DNA from: Fen-1362 sp049516395
Lineage (GTDB): Bacteria > Planctomycetota > Phycisphaerae > Sedimentisphaerales > Anaerobacaceae
DNA length: 64,000 nucleotides
Direction: 5' to 3'
NCBI GenBank assembly: GCA_049516395.1
Contig: JBEKTD010000004.1
Location: 352,317-416,316 of the forward strand
Of the stretch, positions 32,409-41,163 are shown piece by piece. A program made the position numbers and the translations under genes. The first letter of the stretch is position 1. The number at the start of each line of letters is the position of its first letter. The notes under the pieces were generated by a model that searched no databases, was not told where the DNA came from, and was given only the letters and a program-made list of their open reading frames with translations.

Positions 32409-33251
32409 TCAGATTGCCTCCGGGGCTATGCGCAGGTCGGAATAACGGAATACCGGCCCGTCTATACAGGCGTAATAGTTGTTAATCTGGCAGTGCCCGC
32501 ACTTGCCTACGCCGCATTTCATTTTTCTTTCGAGGTTCATGAATATTCTTTCTCTGGGCACTTCCGCCTCCTGCAGGGCCATCAGCACGAATTTGTACAT
32601 AACCGGCGGCCCGCAGATAAACACCAGCCCTGACTCAAGCTCTTTTTCGATTTTGGGTATAAGGGTGGTAACGACGCCGACGTTGCCAAGCCAGCAGTCG
32701 TCCGCCTGGTCGATTGTTTCCATAAAGCGTATATCGTTCCTGTGCGACCAGCCGTCAATTTCAGAATGGAAGAACCTTTGCGCCATACACTTTGTTCCGA
32801 GCAGGACCGCAAGCTCTTTGTAGTCGGCGCGGTTGTCGAGGATGTAGTTGATAAACGACCTCTGAGGCACAAGTCCGATGCCGCCGCAGATAAACACGAC
32901 GTTTTTGCCCTTTGCCTCTTCAACGGGGTATGTGCCTTTTCCCAGCGGACCTCGTATCCCGATTTTGTCGCCGATTCGAAGCCGGTGAATCGCGTTGGTA
33001 ACATTGCCGATTCTGCGGACGACCAGCTCGAAGTAGCCCTTTTGTGTGGGGGATGATGAAATTGTAACCGGCGCCTCGCCCACGCCCGCGATTGATACCT
33101 CGACGAACTGGCCCGGTATAAAGTCGAACGGCTCGTTGTCATCAATTGAAAGCCGAAGATACATCTCGGTCGGGTTCATCAGCCGCTTCTTTTCGAGGGT
33201 CGCTAATCGCGGCAGGTAAATATCTTTTTCAACAGCACAACGTTCGCACAT
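32409..33251 (-). CDS. Hydrogenase gamma subunit: FAD/NAD(P)-binding reductase with [2Fe-2S]
   Basis: Links hydrogenase electrons to NAD(P). The ferredoxin-reductase fold is visible: FIPGQFVEVSIAGVGEAPVT for FAD binding, VFICGGIGLVPQRSFINYIL for the nucleotide, LVFICGPPVMYKFVLMAL, and a C-terminal [2Fe-2S] set CGVGKCGHC...C (C246, C251, C254, C262). This is the HydG/AsrB-like family. Same operon as the beta and delta subunits. Confidence 0.94.
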   Translation of the reverse strand: MCERCAVEKDIYLPRLATLEKKRLMNPTEMYLRLSIDDNEPFDFIPGQFVEVSIAGVGEAPVTISSSPTQKGYFELVVRRIGNVTNAIHRLRIGDKIGIRGPLGKGTYPVEEAKGKNVVFICGGIGLVPQRSFINYILDNRADYKELAVLLGTKCMAQRFFHSEIDGWSHRNDIRFMETIDQADDCWLGNVGVVTTLIPKIEKELESGLVFICGPPVMYKFVLMALQEAEVPRERIFMNLERKMKCGVGKCGHCQINNYYACIDGPVFRYSDLRIAPEAI

Positions 33252-33294
33252 TGTTAACGCTCCTATATTTTTATGTCGAATCGTTCGACCTGGA

Positions 33295-34335
33295 TTACTT
33301 TATTCCCAAATCGTCAACCAACCTGTTGTAAACCTTGACCGGGTTTGCGATATCCGGCAGGCACGCGCCTACGCATCGCCCGCACCCGACGCAGGACATT
33401 ATCTGGCTGTTTATTTTTTCGGGCACGTATTTGCATTTTCGATACAGGCGGTGCCTGAAGCGGTCGGCTCGTTTCTTCCTGAATTCGTGTTCGCCCGCCA
33501 CTTTTGTGAAGCCATCGAGCAGGCAGCCATCCCATGCCCGCTGTCTTTTGCCCGATATGAAGTCCCAGTTTACGTCGTCCTGCACGTTGAAGCAGTAGCA
33601 GGTCGGGCAGACGAGATTGCACGAGCCGCAGCTAAAGCAGGTCTTTGCCTTTTCTTCCCAGACAGGATGGTCGTATGCCCCTTCGAGCAATTTGGGCAGA
33701 TAGGATGCCTCGCATTTCAGTTTGTGATTATTAAGCCGTTTTTCGTTTTCTGCCTGAATTTTCTGTCTTGCCTGAAGGTCTTTTTCGCTCGAAGCGACTG
33801 CCTCTTTTGCTTTGTCGATGAAACTATCGCCTTTTTTCGAGCCGCTTTCCATAACGAACGCATTGCCTATATCGGTCAAAAGAACATCAAAGCCGTCCCT
33901 GACCGTTGCTGTGCCCATCGAGGAGGCAAATACATTTTTGGATGGTGAAATCACGTCGCATACGACTATCGTTGCGTTATGACGTCTTTTCATATAGTGG
34001 GTATCGAAATTATCCTGGCTGAAAAGCTTGTCAAGCTGGTTCAATGCTACCATATCGTAAGGATGAACGCCCAGAAGGACAAACGCGGTATCATCGTAAA
34101 CTGACTTGTAGCCGTCGCCGACTTCGTAAGTAAGAAGCGTTTCGACAGGCGGCAGGAAGTACTTTTTCGGCGGCTGAAGCGTTACGTCGTAATCCAGTCG
34201 AAGCTGGTCGGCTGATTCGAGCTGCTCAAAATCGAAACAGTCACCCTTGGCGCAGACGCCGATGACTCGCTGCTGTTTTATGATTCCATCCACAAACCGC
34301 CTGAAAGCGTTTTTGTCGATTGTTACTGTTCTCAT
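33295..34335 (-). CDS. Hydrogenase beta subunit: 4Fe-4S protein (HydB/AsrA-like)
   Basis: First structural gene of the hydrogenase operon. The N-terminal two-thirds is the unassigned AsrA-like domain (VLLGVHPYDMVALNQLDKLF). Two ferredoxin-type sites follow: CFSCGSCNLVCPTCYCF and CVGCGRCVGACLPDIANP (C315, C318, C321, C325). It probably passes electrons between the gamma and delta subunits. It lies 61 bases after rex on the same strand, so rex and the hydrogenase genes likely share one Rex-controlled transcript. Confidence 0.93.
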   Translation of the reverse strand: MRTVTIDKNAFRRFVDGIIKQQRVIGVCAKGDCFDFEQLESADQLRLDYDVTLQPPKKYFLPPVETLLTYEVGDGYKSVYDDTAFVLLGVHPYDMVALNQLDKLFSQDNFDTHYMKRRHNATIVVCDVISPSKNVFASSMGTATVRDGFDVLLTDIGNAFVMESGSKKGDSFIDKAKEAVASSEKDLQARQKIQAENEKRLNNHKLKCEASYLPKLLEGAYDHPVWEEKAKTCFSCGSCNLVCPTCYCFNVQDDVNWDFISGKRQRAWDGCLLDGFTKVAGEHEFRKKRADRFRHRLYRKCKYVPEKINSQIMSCVGCGRCVGACLPDIANPVKVYNRLVDDLGIK

Positions 34336-34396
34336 TTTACGCCTCTGTTAAAAATGTTCTCAAACGTTATTAGTCAAAACCCGAAGGCCTCTATTT

Positions 34397-35011
34397 TCAT
34401 ATATAGTAGGGCAGACGGGCAAGGTCCGTCGCTATATCTATTGTTATCACCTTTATTTTCTTGGGGACAATAATTCTTCGCGGGGAGAAATTCAATATCC
34501 CCTTTATGCCCGCCCCGACCAGTGCATCCGCCACATCCTGCGCCGCCTGTTCGGGCACAGCGATAATAGCCATATCCACCTGTCTCTTGCTAAGTGTATC
34601 GAGCATTGAGATGTTTTCAACCGTGACATCGTTCATCCTGAGGCCAATCTTGGCCGGGTCATTGTCAAACGCGGCGGTAATTTGAAAACCGTATGTTCCA
34701 AAACCTGTGTATGTCATTATTGCCGAACCGAGGTTGCCGACGCCTACCAGGGCGGTTTTTCGCGTCGTATCGAGCTTTAATATCTTTTTGATTTGCTTAG
34801 CGAGGTTTTCAATGTCGTAACCGACGCCGCGGGTCCCGAAGTCGCCGAAGTAGGAAAAGTCCTTCCTTATCTGCCAGGGATTCACGCTGACAAAATCTGC
34901 CAGTTTGCTGCTGGAGACGTTGCTGAGTCCCTGCCGGGACATAAGGGCCAGCCCCCGAAGATAAACCGGCAGGCGACGAACTGTCTCGTTTGGTATCTTG
35001 CTGTATCTCAT
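34397..35011 (-). CDS. rex: Redox-sensing transcriptional repressor Rex
   Basis: Senses the NADH/NAD+ ratio and releases DNA when NADH is high. The N-terminal winged helix contains IPNETVRRLPVYLRGL and the recognition part SSKLADFVSVNPWQIRKDFS followed by YFGDFGTRGVGYDIENL. The Rossmann domain begins ALVGVGNLGSAIMTYTGF and continues AAFDNDPAKIG and ILNFSPRRI. Length 204 is normal. It lies directly upstream of the hydrogenase beta subunit and has a near-consensus Rex operator 26 bases before its ATG, so autoregulation and hydrogenase control are likely. Confidence 0.96.
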   Translation of the reverse strand: MRYSKIPNETVRRLPVYLRGLALMSRQGLSNVSSSKLADFVSVNPWQIRKDFSYFGDFGTRGVGYDIENLAKQIKKILKLDTTRKTALVGVGNLGSAIMTYTGFGTYGFQITAAFDNDPAKIGLRMNDVTVENISMLDTLSKRQVDMAIIAVPEQAAQDVADALVGAGIKGILNFSPRRIIVPKKIKVITIDIATDLARLPYYI

Positions 35012-35036
35012 AATATATATTATGCCCAGTTAGTGC

Positions 35037-35054
35037 TTGTGTTCACATTCACAA
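35037..35054. promoter_or_regulatory. Rex operator upstream of rex
   Basis: TTGTGTTCACATTCACAA, 18 bases, matches the Rex consensus TTGTGAA-N4-TTCACAA at all but two positions of the left half-site; the right half-site is exact. It is located 26 bases upstream of the rex start and overlaps the expected promoter. Confidence 0.8.
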
Positions 35055-35362
35055 AGTCACATAAGAGCAATTTACAAAATTCCCCATAGGCCTGTCAAGA
35101 AATTACCCCGTGATTGGCAAAAAAAATGTGTTTTCTTTTTTATGCTCTGTTTAACAATGCAGAAAAGCGGGTTTCTGTTTTCTGCGGAGGGAATCTGTCC
35201 GGCACAGTCGATACAATCATTAAATGCCTCACATTTTATTGTGTCGGGTTGTTGAATACACGTTTTTATATCACTATGTCCATTCCTATACTATATGAGG
35301 AGAGGCGATAACCGATATTAAAGTTACAGGGCTGAATCTTACCAGAGTGCCCCGGAGGCAAA

Positions 35363-35461
35363 ATGAAAGCCGTTAGCAAAACATCGAGAGCCAAATGGTG
35401 GGAATGGTTTGTTGTGGGCGTATTATTTGCTACGGCTGTTGTTTGTGCTCATATCGCTTAA
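35363..35461 (+). CDS. Small membrane peptide, 32 aa, with a strong ribosome-binding site
   Basis: MKAVSKTSRAKWWEWFVVGV then a hydrophobic stretch ending in HIA: a short basic head, a Trp-rich interface (WWEW) and one membrane helix. The start is preceded by CCCGGAGGCAAA, one of the best SD sequences in the window. It stands alone between rex and tRNA-Phe (35012-35550 otherwise holds only the Rex operator and AT-rich sequence). Small size means chance cannot be excluded. Confidence 0.5.
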   Translation: MKAVSKTSRAKWWEWFVVGVLFATAVVCAHIA

Positions 35462-35550
35462 TAATCTTGCTGTTCCATTTCTCTGCTCAATAAGTGAACC
35501 GAACGGGCTTGAAACAACTGCGGGCCAAATACGCAATAGCGAAAATTTAA

Positions 35551-35623
35551 TGGGCAGGGTGAGAGTTGAACTCACGACACGTGGATTTTCAGTCCACTGC
35601 TCTACCACCTGAGCTACCTACCC
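35551..35623 (-). tRNA. tRNA-Phe (anticodon GAA)
   Basis: A complete cloverleaf on the minus strand: the acceptor GGGTAGG pairs with CCTGCCC, the anticodon stem GTGGA/TCCAC encloses loop CTGAAAA (anticodon GAA), and the T loop is TTCAACT. Discriminator base A; the CCA end is not encoded. It is 73 bases long. Confidence 0.95.
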
Positions 35624-35848
35624 GGTAAGTTCGAATTATAGCCGTTTGTTTCACTGATTTAAACTGAAATTTTACCATCGAGACACTAAAACTCAAAGTA
35701 TTTTAACCGCAGATTTGTTTGGCCACAAAAAGGCGCAAAAAGCTCAAGAACTGTAAAAACAAAAGCCAATTAACCGTTTGCCTGCCCTGCGCAGCTTTGG
35801 CGAAGAAGGGTGTATTTTGTGCTTTTTCGCGGCTATCCCCAAAATAAA

Positions 35849-35880
35849 ACTGCCGCGAGACCCTTCTATCCCGCGGCAGT
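35849..35880 (-). terminator. Terminator downstream of the pseudopilin gene
   Basis: ACTGCCGCG (35849-35857) and CGCGGCAGT (35872-35880) form a perfect 9-bp stem; read on the minus strand it is followed by TTTTATTTT. The rest of 35624-35934 holds no gene; it includes fragments (GCGCAGCTTTGGCGAAGAAG near 35786) of dispersed repeats. Confidence 0.8.
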
Positions 35881-35934
35881 AAAAATCAGCGTTAATCCTC
35901 CTTCGCTGCCGCTATGGAGGACAGGTCTGTGGTT

Positions 35935-36918
35935 TTAATTAGAGAAGTTGTATATGTCGTCGGCCGTTCCGTATAAGCCATCCCACCCGGCTGACAAAAG
36001 GATATATGTATCCTCGTTGTGAGGCCTTGGGGTGGTCGTAACCTTTGTATTGGTAATCGCCTGATAGAAAATTTTGACGTTTGTGGGCCCATACATTGGC
36101 TGGGCAGTTGTATATGCACTTTCCCAGGGGCAGCCAAGCCCTGTAAGGGCATAGTTGTCATCAAAGTTATAAATGCTGGGATTGGAGGTCATGCCGGTAT
36201 ATGTACCTGAAGTTGGATCAAAGCTGGGGTCATGAACTAACTTAGTTGAATCGGCTTTATAATAAAGGATGGGCATACCAAGCTTTTTTCCATCTGCTAT
36301 GCAGTGAGAGGGGGTTCGCAGAAATACATCGGTGAGCACGGAATTCGGATATTGGGTTGGAGTAGGTTTTGTTGGGTCTCCGTCCACTGTGGTCTTAAAC
36401 GGTGTTGGGCTGTAATAACTTTTACCAGTGGAAGCCGTATCGTACCAGGAGTACAAATCTTTAAGACGTACGGCTTTTACGCTCTCGGAATCAAGGTATT
36501 TGGTTCTTTCCTGCAAATTTGTCTTTAAAGCGGTAGTGGTGTTGATGGTAGCAGTGGTTGTTTGTATGCACAAGTCGAAAAGGTAAGAGCTTGAGTTGGC
36601 CTGGAAGGTAGATGAGGGGTCAAACCCCATACCATCCTGGCCTACCAATGCCTCGCAGAGTTTCATTGCGCCGCAGTAACCGACTGGTGTTGCGTTGGTA
36701 TCTACCGGTCCTGAATCGGGGTATGTTTCCTGATGGTCGTTGCGATAAAGTTCGAGGCCTTTGGTGATATCGCTGAACTGGCTCCTCTGGACTACGACCC
36801 TGGCGTATCTGCGGGTTCTCTGCAGGCCCGGCATAAGGATGCTCATAAGGATAATGATAATGCTCATTACCGTGAGCAGTTCGACAATGGTGAACCCTTG
36901 TGTCTTTTTAGAGGTCAT
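35935..36918 (-). CDS. Prepilin-type pseudopilin, 327 aa
   Basis: The N-terminus is TSKKTQGFTIVELLTVMSII, a perfect type IV prepilin signal (cleavage before FTIVE) followed by a hydrophobic helix to about residue 30 and RTRRYARVVVQRSQFSDITK. The globular domain is long and Tyr/Ser/Thr-rich, with THYPDSG-like ETYPDSGPVDT near residue 63 and a C-terminal DTYILLSAGWDGLYGTADDI, the end typical of GspG/GspH-like planctomycete pseudopilins. AAGGAG precedes the ATG. It is alone, with its own promoter and terminator. Likely secreted or assembled by a type II secretion-like apparatus. Confidence 0.9.
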   Translation of the reverse strand: MTSKKTQGFTIVELLTVMSIIIILMSILMPGLQRTRRYARVVVQRSQFSDITKGLELYRNDHQETYPDSGPVDTNATPVGYCGAMKLCEALVGQDGMGFDPSSTFQANSSSYLFDLCIQTTTATINTTTALKTNLQERTKYLDSESVKAVRLKDLYSWYDTASTGKSYYSPTPFKTTVDGDPTKPTPTQYPNSVLTDVFLRTPSHCIADGKKLGMPILYYKADSTKLVHDPSFDPTSGTYTGMTSNPSIYNFDDNYALTGLGCPWESAYTTAQPMYGPTNVKIFYQAITNTKVTTTPRPHNEDTYILLSAGWDGLYGTADDIYNFSN

Positions 36919-36985
36919 TCGGTTCTCCTTAACAGCTTAAATATCATAACGTTAAGTGCGGGAACAATACTTCCGACACCTAACC

Positions 36986-37014
36986 AGTATAGTTTATGGG
37001 ACGCACTTTGTCAA
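36986..37014 (-). promoter_or_regulatory. Consensus sigma70-type promoter of the pseudopilin gene
   Basis: On the minus strand: TTGACA (37014-37009), 17-base spacer, TATACT (36991-36986), giving a leader of about 60 bases to the ATG at 36918. Confidence 0.75.
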
Positions 37015-37084
37015 TCTTTTTAGGTATTAGTAACCGTCCAAAAGATTATGTGTCTCAATTCGGGGTGCTTGTCAGGATGAGGTT

Positions 37085-38626
37085 CTAAAGCTTTTCGGCG
37101 TCCTGGACTGCCAGCCGTTGTGAAAAGTCACGCCAGGCCTGCATCGAGTGTTTGAGGTTTTCGCGGATGTTGCCGCCTAAGCCATAGCCCTGTAACCCTA
37201 TTGGGCCTTTGAAGCCGACCTGTCTCAGCGATTGCAGGAAAGAGTAAACGTCGTAGGTCCCTTTGTCCAGCGTTTCTATTGACCCGGCTTCGGTTGTGCC
37301 GTTTATCGTTACGGCAAGCAGGTAGGGCGACGCTTTTTCCAGGATTGTTTGCAGATTTGCGGGCTTGTCGGTTTTCAGCCAGTGATAGAGGTTGAAAATT
37401 ACGCCGACGTTGCGCCTGTTGCTTTTTTCCGCGAGGCGGACGGCATCCTCGACTTTTTCAAGCCAGAAGTTCTCATGCGGATACAGAGCGACCGAGATAT
37501 TGTTCTTATTCGCGATGTCGGCTATCCGGCTGATTATCGCGACCGCCTGCTCATCGCCGTTGACCGATGATTTTTGATGAACGTCGCTGGTCATTGCCAG
37601 CCATATCGTTGTATTATGGCCTGCCAGCGCCCTGATGCTGTTCTCAATCAATGCCATACATTTTTCAGGCGGGTCTTCGAGTTTTATCGTGAAATACGCC
37701 CCGAAAATTTTAAGGTTTGCTTTGTCAAGTTCGCTCGACATTTCTGCGAGGCCCGCGGCCCCCTGCGCGGTGTTTCTTTCCCAGTATCCTATCCCCGCGT
37801 ATCCCAGTTCCTTAAGCATCTCGACTTGGTCTTTGGCGGACTTGTGCGTTTCATCAATTGTGCCGGTATCCATCGCGAAAAACGGGTTCGTCAATCCCAT
37901 CTTGTCAAAATCAAGAGGAACGACCCATATATTTCTAAATGCCACCGGCCCGTGGTCACCCTGAAGGGCAAGCGGTCCTTTGGCCAGGTCGTTGGGTTTG
38001 AAACTGCCCCTGGTGGGGCCGGACAGTTCCACGTCTTTTTGTATAAGCGTTCCATTCTGCCATATTCTTATTACTTTTGCGTTGGCTATTTTCTTCCCTT
38101 CGCTGTTAAACCTGGCCGCGCGAAAGATAATATCAAAAATTTGCCACTGTCCGGGCGGACGTGAGGCATTCACTAAAGCCGAATGGCCGTCGTATGATTT
38201 TCCGGGCCTGGTTTCATCCCAGCGGGGGTATATCCCGCCGCATTCGCCGCCCGGGTATGGGATGTTGGCGTCGGTCCAGCTGTCAAGTATCTGGACCTCA
38301 TATTGGCCATGGAGGTACACGCCGGAATTAGAGTTTTTCGGTATTATAAATTCAACGTGTATCCTCGCGTCGCCGAATTCTTCCCTGCTCACAAGCGGGG
38401 GACTTTTGGCTTTTCGTCCATTGATTATTACGCCCGTGCCTTCCCTCACAGACAAAAGGTATTCGTTGCGCGGATGCTCAAAGGCGTCCCCGACCACACT
38501 CCAGTCGCCATTTAGCTGCCACGCCGATAAGTCGGTCAGGGCAATTTTCTCGGCCGCTTCGCTTGTGCCGCAAACCAGGGCCAGTCCTGTTACCAGAGTT
38601 GCGATGATTTTAGTCATCTTTATCAT
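37085..38626 (-). CDS. Secreted fusion of DUF1080 (3-keto-disaccharide hydrolase-like) and sugar phosphate isomerase domains
   Basis: A 513-residue exported protein. The signal peptide is MIKMTKIIATLVTGLALVCG...SEA. Residues about 27-218 form a DUF1080/LamG-like jelly roll (WQLNGDWSVVGDAFEH, EFGDARIHVEFIIPKNSNSG, VYLHGQYEVQILDSW, PLALQGDHGPVAFRNIWV). Residues about 230-500 form an AP-endonuclease-2-type TIM barrel (MLKELGYAGIGYWERNTAQG, VALYPHENFWLEKVEDAV, VGVIFNLYHWLK, PIGLQGYGLGG). The two functions are often separate neighbours in planctomycetes; here they are one chain. The start overlaps the pyrD stop by four bases (ATGA), which is odd pairing for a secreted sugar enzyme. Confidence 0.9.
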   Translation of the reverse strand: MIKMTKIIATLVTGLALVCGTSEAAEKIALTDLSAWQLNGDWSVVGDAFEHPRNEYLLSVREGTGVIINGRKAKSPPLVSREEFGDARIHVEFIIPKNSNSGVYLHGQYEVQILDSWTDANIPYPGGECGGIYPRWDETRPGKSYDGHSALVNASRPPGQWQIFDIIFRAARFNSEGKKIANAKVIRIWQNGTLIQKDVELSGPTRGSFKPNDLAKGPLALQGDHGPVAFRNIWVVPLDFDKMGLTNPFFAMDTGTIDETHKSAKDQVEMLKELGYAGIGYWERNTAQGAAGLAEMSSELDKANLKIFGAYFTIKLEDPPEKCMALIENSIRALAGHNTTIWLAMTSDVHQKSSVNGDEQAVAIISRIADIANKNNISVALYPHENFWLEKVEDAVRLAEKSNRRNVGVIFNLYHWLKTDKPANLQTILEKASPYLLAVTINGTTEAGSIETLDKGTYDVYSFLQSLRQVGFKGPIGLQGYGLGGNIRENLKHSMQAWRDFSQRLAVQDAEKL

Positions 38627-39555
38627 TCAACTTTCCCAATAAGGTCCCTGACGGCTGCCACTCCGTGGCTGTCGCAGTATTTGTTAATTCCGTCGATAAT
38701 TTTCACGGCACAGTTCGGCTCAACGAAATTCGATGTTCCCACCGCGACGGCTGCTGCGCCCGCCAAGATAAATTCAATCGCGTCCGAGGCGGTTCTTATC
38801 CCGCCCATACCGAGAATTGGTATCTGCGTTCCTTTTGTTACTTCGTTAAAGACCTTGTTTACCATATAGACGGCAATCGGCTTTATCGCCGGGCCTGACA
38901 GGCCGCCCGTGCGGTTCGCAAGCACGGGCTTGCGCGTTTCAATATCTATGACCATAGCGGTAAAGGTATTGATTAAACTAAGCGCATCGGCTCCGCCTTC
39001 GACGGCTGCCTTTGCGGTTACTGCTATATCCGTAACGCTGGGCGTGAGCTTGACCATCAGTATTTTGTTTCCGCAGGCCGATTTGACAGCCGAGGTGATT
39101 TCTTTAACCAGCGCCGGCTGAGTCCCAAAGGTGATTCCGCCTTGTTTCACATTTGGGCAACTTATATTAAGTTCGAAACCAGCTATTGCTTTCTGTTCGC
39201 AAAGCTGTTGTGCGACTGCCGTATAATCCTCAATTGTCTCGCCCGCGATATTCACGAATACCGCGCAGGACATTTTTTCAATCGCAGGCAGTTTCTCCGC
39301 GATAAACTCATCGACGCCGATGTTGGCCAGCCCTATGGCGTTGAGCATACCGCTGTCGGTTTCGACTATTCTCGGCGTCGGGTTTCCCTGCCGGGGTTTT
39401 ATTGTAACGCTTTTGGTAATAAATCCGCCGAGTTTGCCGACGTCCATAAAATCGTCCAGCTCGTCGGCGTAACCGCAGGTTCCCGAAGCCGTCCATACCG
39501 GATTAGCTGTTTTCAAGCCCGCGAACTCAACCGATATATCAATCTGGTTTTCCAT
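38623..39555 (-). CDS. pyrD: Dihydroorotate dehydrogenase, class 1B catalytic subunit
   Basis: Oxidises dihydroorotate in pyrimidine synthesis. FMN-binding and catalytic motifs: NPVWTASGTCGYADEL, NAIGLANIGVDEFI, GFELNISCPNVKQGG with the class 1 catalytic Cys, ILMVKLTPSVTDIAVTAKA, GGLSGPAIKPIAVYMV and PILGMGGIRTASDAIEFILA. At 310 residues it is the usual size. Class 1B enzymes pair with PyrK (NAD-linked), but no pyrK is adjacent. It is divergent from the haem gene at 39622 and translationally coupled to the DUF1080 fusion gene. Confidence 0.95.
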   Translation of the reverse strand: MENQIDISVEFAGLKTANPVWTASGTCGYADELDDFMDVGKLGGFITKSVTIKPRQGNPTPRIVETDSGMLNAIGLANIGVDEFIAEKLPAIEKMSCAVFVNIAGETIEDYTAVAQQLCEQKAIAGFELNISCPNVKQGGITFGTQPALVKEITSAVKSACGNKILMVKLTPSVTDIAVTAKAAVEGGADALSLINTFTAMVIDIETRKPVLANRTGGLSGPAIKPIAVYMVNKVFNEVTKGTQIPILGMGGIRTASDAIEFILAGAAAVAVGTSNFVEPNCAVKIIDGINKYCDSHGVAAVRDLIGKVE

Positions 39556-39621
39556 TGTGCCTCCGCATTATTTTTAGGGACTATATTCTATCGTCCAAAT
39601 CGATATAATACAATCATTTGA

Positions 39622-41163
39622 ATGGTGTCATTACTTATGAATGCGATGAATAAAAAAGGCAGGGTTTATCTGGTTGGCGCCGGGCCTGGTCGTCCGGATC
39701 TGATTACTGTCCGCGGACTGGAATTGCTCAAATGCGCCGATTGCGTTATTTACGACAAGCTTGCAGGTCAGGCCCTTTTGAATTACGCTCGCCCCGATGC
39801 CGAACTGCTTGCCGTCCCCAAACGCGTCGGGCCTGAATCCTTCAGGCAGGAACAGATTAATAATCTGCTCGTTCAAAAAGCCGGCGAGGGTAAATCCGTC
39901 GTTCGTCTCAAAGGTGGCGACCCGTATATTTTCGGCAGGGGGACAGAGGAGGCGGCTGTTCTCGCAGAAGCCGGAATTGATTTTGAGGTTGTGCCGGGTG
40001 TTACAGCCGCGCTTGCTGCAAGCTGTTATTCCGGTATCGCTCTTACCGACAGGGCATTTGCGTCCGAAGTGATATTTGTTACGGGCCACGAAGCCGAAGG
40101 TAAACAGCAGACAGGTATCGACTGGCAGTTGCTCGCCAAGTTCACAGGCACAATCGTTTTTTATATGGGGATGGAAAACCTCGAAGATATTGCTCGTCGG
40201 CTCATCGAAAAGGGTATGTCCCCTGAAACGCCGTCGGCCGTCGTTGCCGATGCGACGCTGCCCACGCAGAAATTTGTCAAAGCAACCCTGGCGACAATCG
40301 CCGATAGCTGCGCCAAAAATAAAATCACGCCGCCCGCGCTTGTTTTCGTTGGCCCGACCGCCGCCGGTGACTCACGCCTCAACTGGCTCGCTGAATTACC
40401 CTTATTCGGAAAAACCGTAGTAGTTACCCGTGACGCCGAAGGAAGCGCCGAGTTTGCCGTTAAAATTGCAGGCAGAATGGCTGTTGCCATTGAAATACCC
40501 GTTACCAAAATCAAAACGCTTACCGACTCAGGCAACTTTGTAAAAACACTCGCCCGGATTCACGCTTATGACTGGGTAATTTTCACCAGTTGCAATGGCG
40601 TCGAGACCTTTTTCGCTGCGCTGGCAAAACTCAGTAAAGACGCCCGCGTCTTCGGCTCCGCCAAAATCGCCGCCATAGGCGTCAGGACCGCCGAAATGCT
40701 CGCTAAATTTGGTATCAAAGCCGATTTTGTTCCCTCGGCTTTTACCAGCAATGACCTTGCCAGGGGGCTTATCGAATTTACAAACCTCCGCGGCAAAAAA
40801 GTTCTGCTTCTGCGTTCACAAATTGCCTCCGATGACCTGACGCAGTTACTTGAAGCCGCCGGCGCATCGGTAGATAATGTCCCTGTCTATACCCACGAAA
40901 AGAACTTATGCGATATGAAGACATTGTTCGAAAGGCCGATTCACTGGCTGACCTTTGCGAGTCCTTTTGCCGCGACGTGCTTTTTTGAACAGGTTTCAGT
41001 CGATTTCGTAAAATCCAAAGATGCCAAAGTCGCCTCAATAGGCCCGGTTACGTCGAAAAAACTTGCCGAGCTTGGCGTAAAAGTTGATGTCGAGGCGTCC
41101 GAGCATACTTTTGACGGCTTGCTTGCCGCTATCGAGCAATGCGAGTTGCGAACAACTAAATGA
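39622..41163 (+). CDS. cobA-hemD: Fused uroporphyrinogen-III C-methyltransferase and uroporphyrinogen-III synthase
   Basis: One chain making uroporphyrinogen III and methylating it to precorrin-2. Residues about 12-250 are the SUMT domain: VYLVGAGPGRPDLITVRGLE, VIYDKLAGQALLNYARPDAE, VVRLKGGDPYIFGRGTEEA and VVPGVTAALAA. Residues about 255-508 are the HemD domain (KTVVVTRDAEGSAEFAVKIA, DWVIFTSCNGVETFFAAL, LTFASPFAATCF, ASIGPVTSKKLAELGVK). The start is uncertain: ATGs at 39622, 39637 and 39646 are all possible and none has an SD; homologues usually begin near the last. ahbC overlaps its stop by four bases. The product set (precorrin-2/siroheme) fits the ahbC neighbour. Confidence 0.93.
   Translation: MVSLLMNAMNKKGRVYLVGAGPGRPDLITVRGLELLKCADCVIYDKLAGQALLNYARPDAELLAVPKRVGPESFRQEQINNLLVQKAGEGKSVVRLKGGDPYIFGRGTEEAAVLAEAGIDFEVVPGVTAALAASCYSGIALTDRAFASEVIFVTGHEAEGKQQTGIDWQLLAKFTGTIVFYMGMENLEDIARRLIEKGMSPETPSAVVADATLPTQKFVKATLATIADSCAKNKITPPALVFVGPTAAGDSRLNWLAELPLFGKTVVVTRDAEGSAEFAVKIAGRMAVAIEIPVTKIKTLTDSGNFVKTLARIHAYDWVIFTSCNGVETFFAALAKLSKDARVFGSAKIAAIGVRTAEMLAKFGIKADFVPSAFTSNDLARGLIEFTNLRGKKVLLLRSQIASDDLTQLLEAAGASVDNVPVYTHEKNLCDMKTLFERPIHWLTFASPFAATCFFEQVSVDFVKSKDAKVASIGPVTSKKLAELGVKVDVEASEHTFDGLLAAIEQCELRTTK

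Noticed and set aside
35423..35608. A minus-strand frame beginning MVEQWTENPRVVSSTLTLP
   Set aside because: This is the familiar translation of a tRNA region (tRNA-Phe at 35551-35623), not a protein gene.
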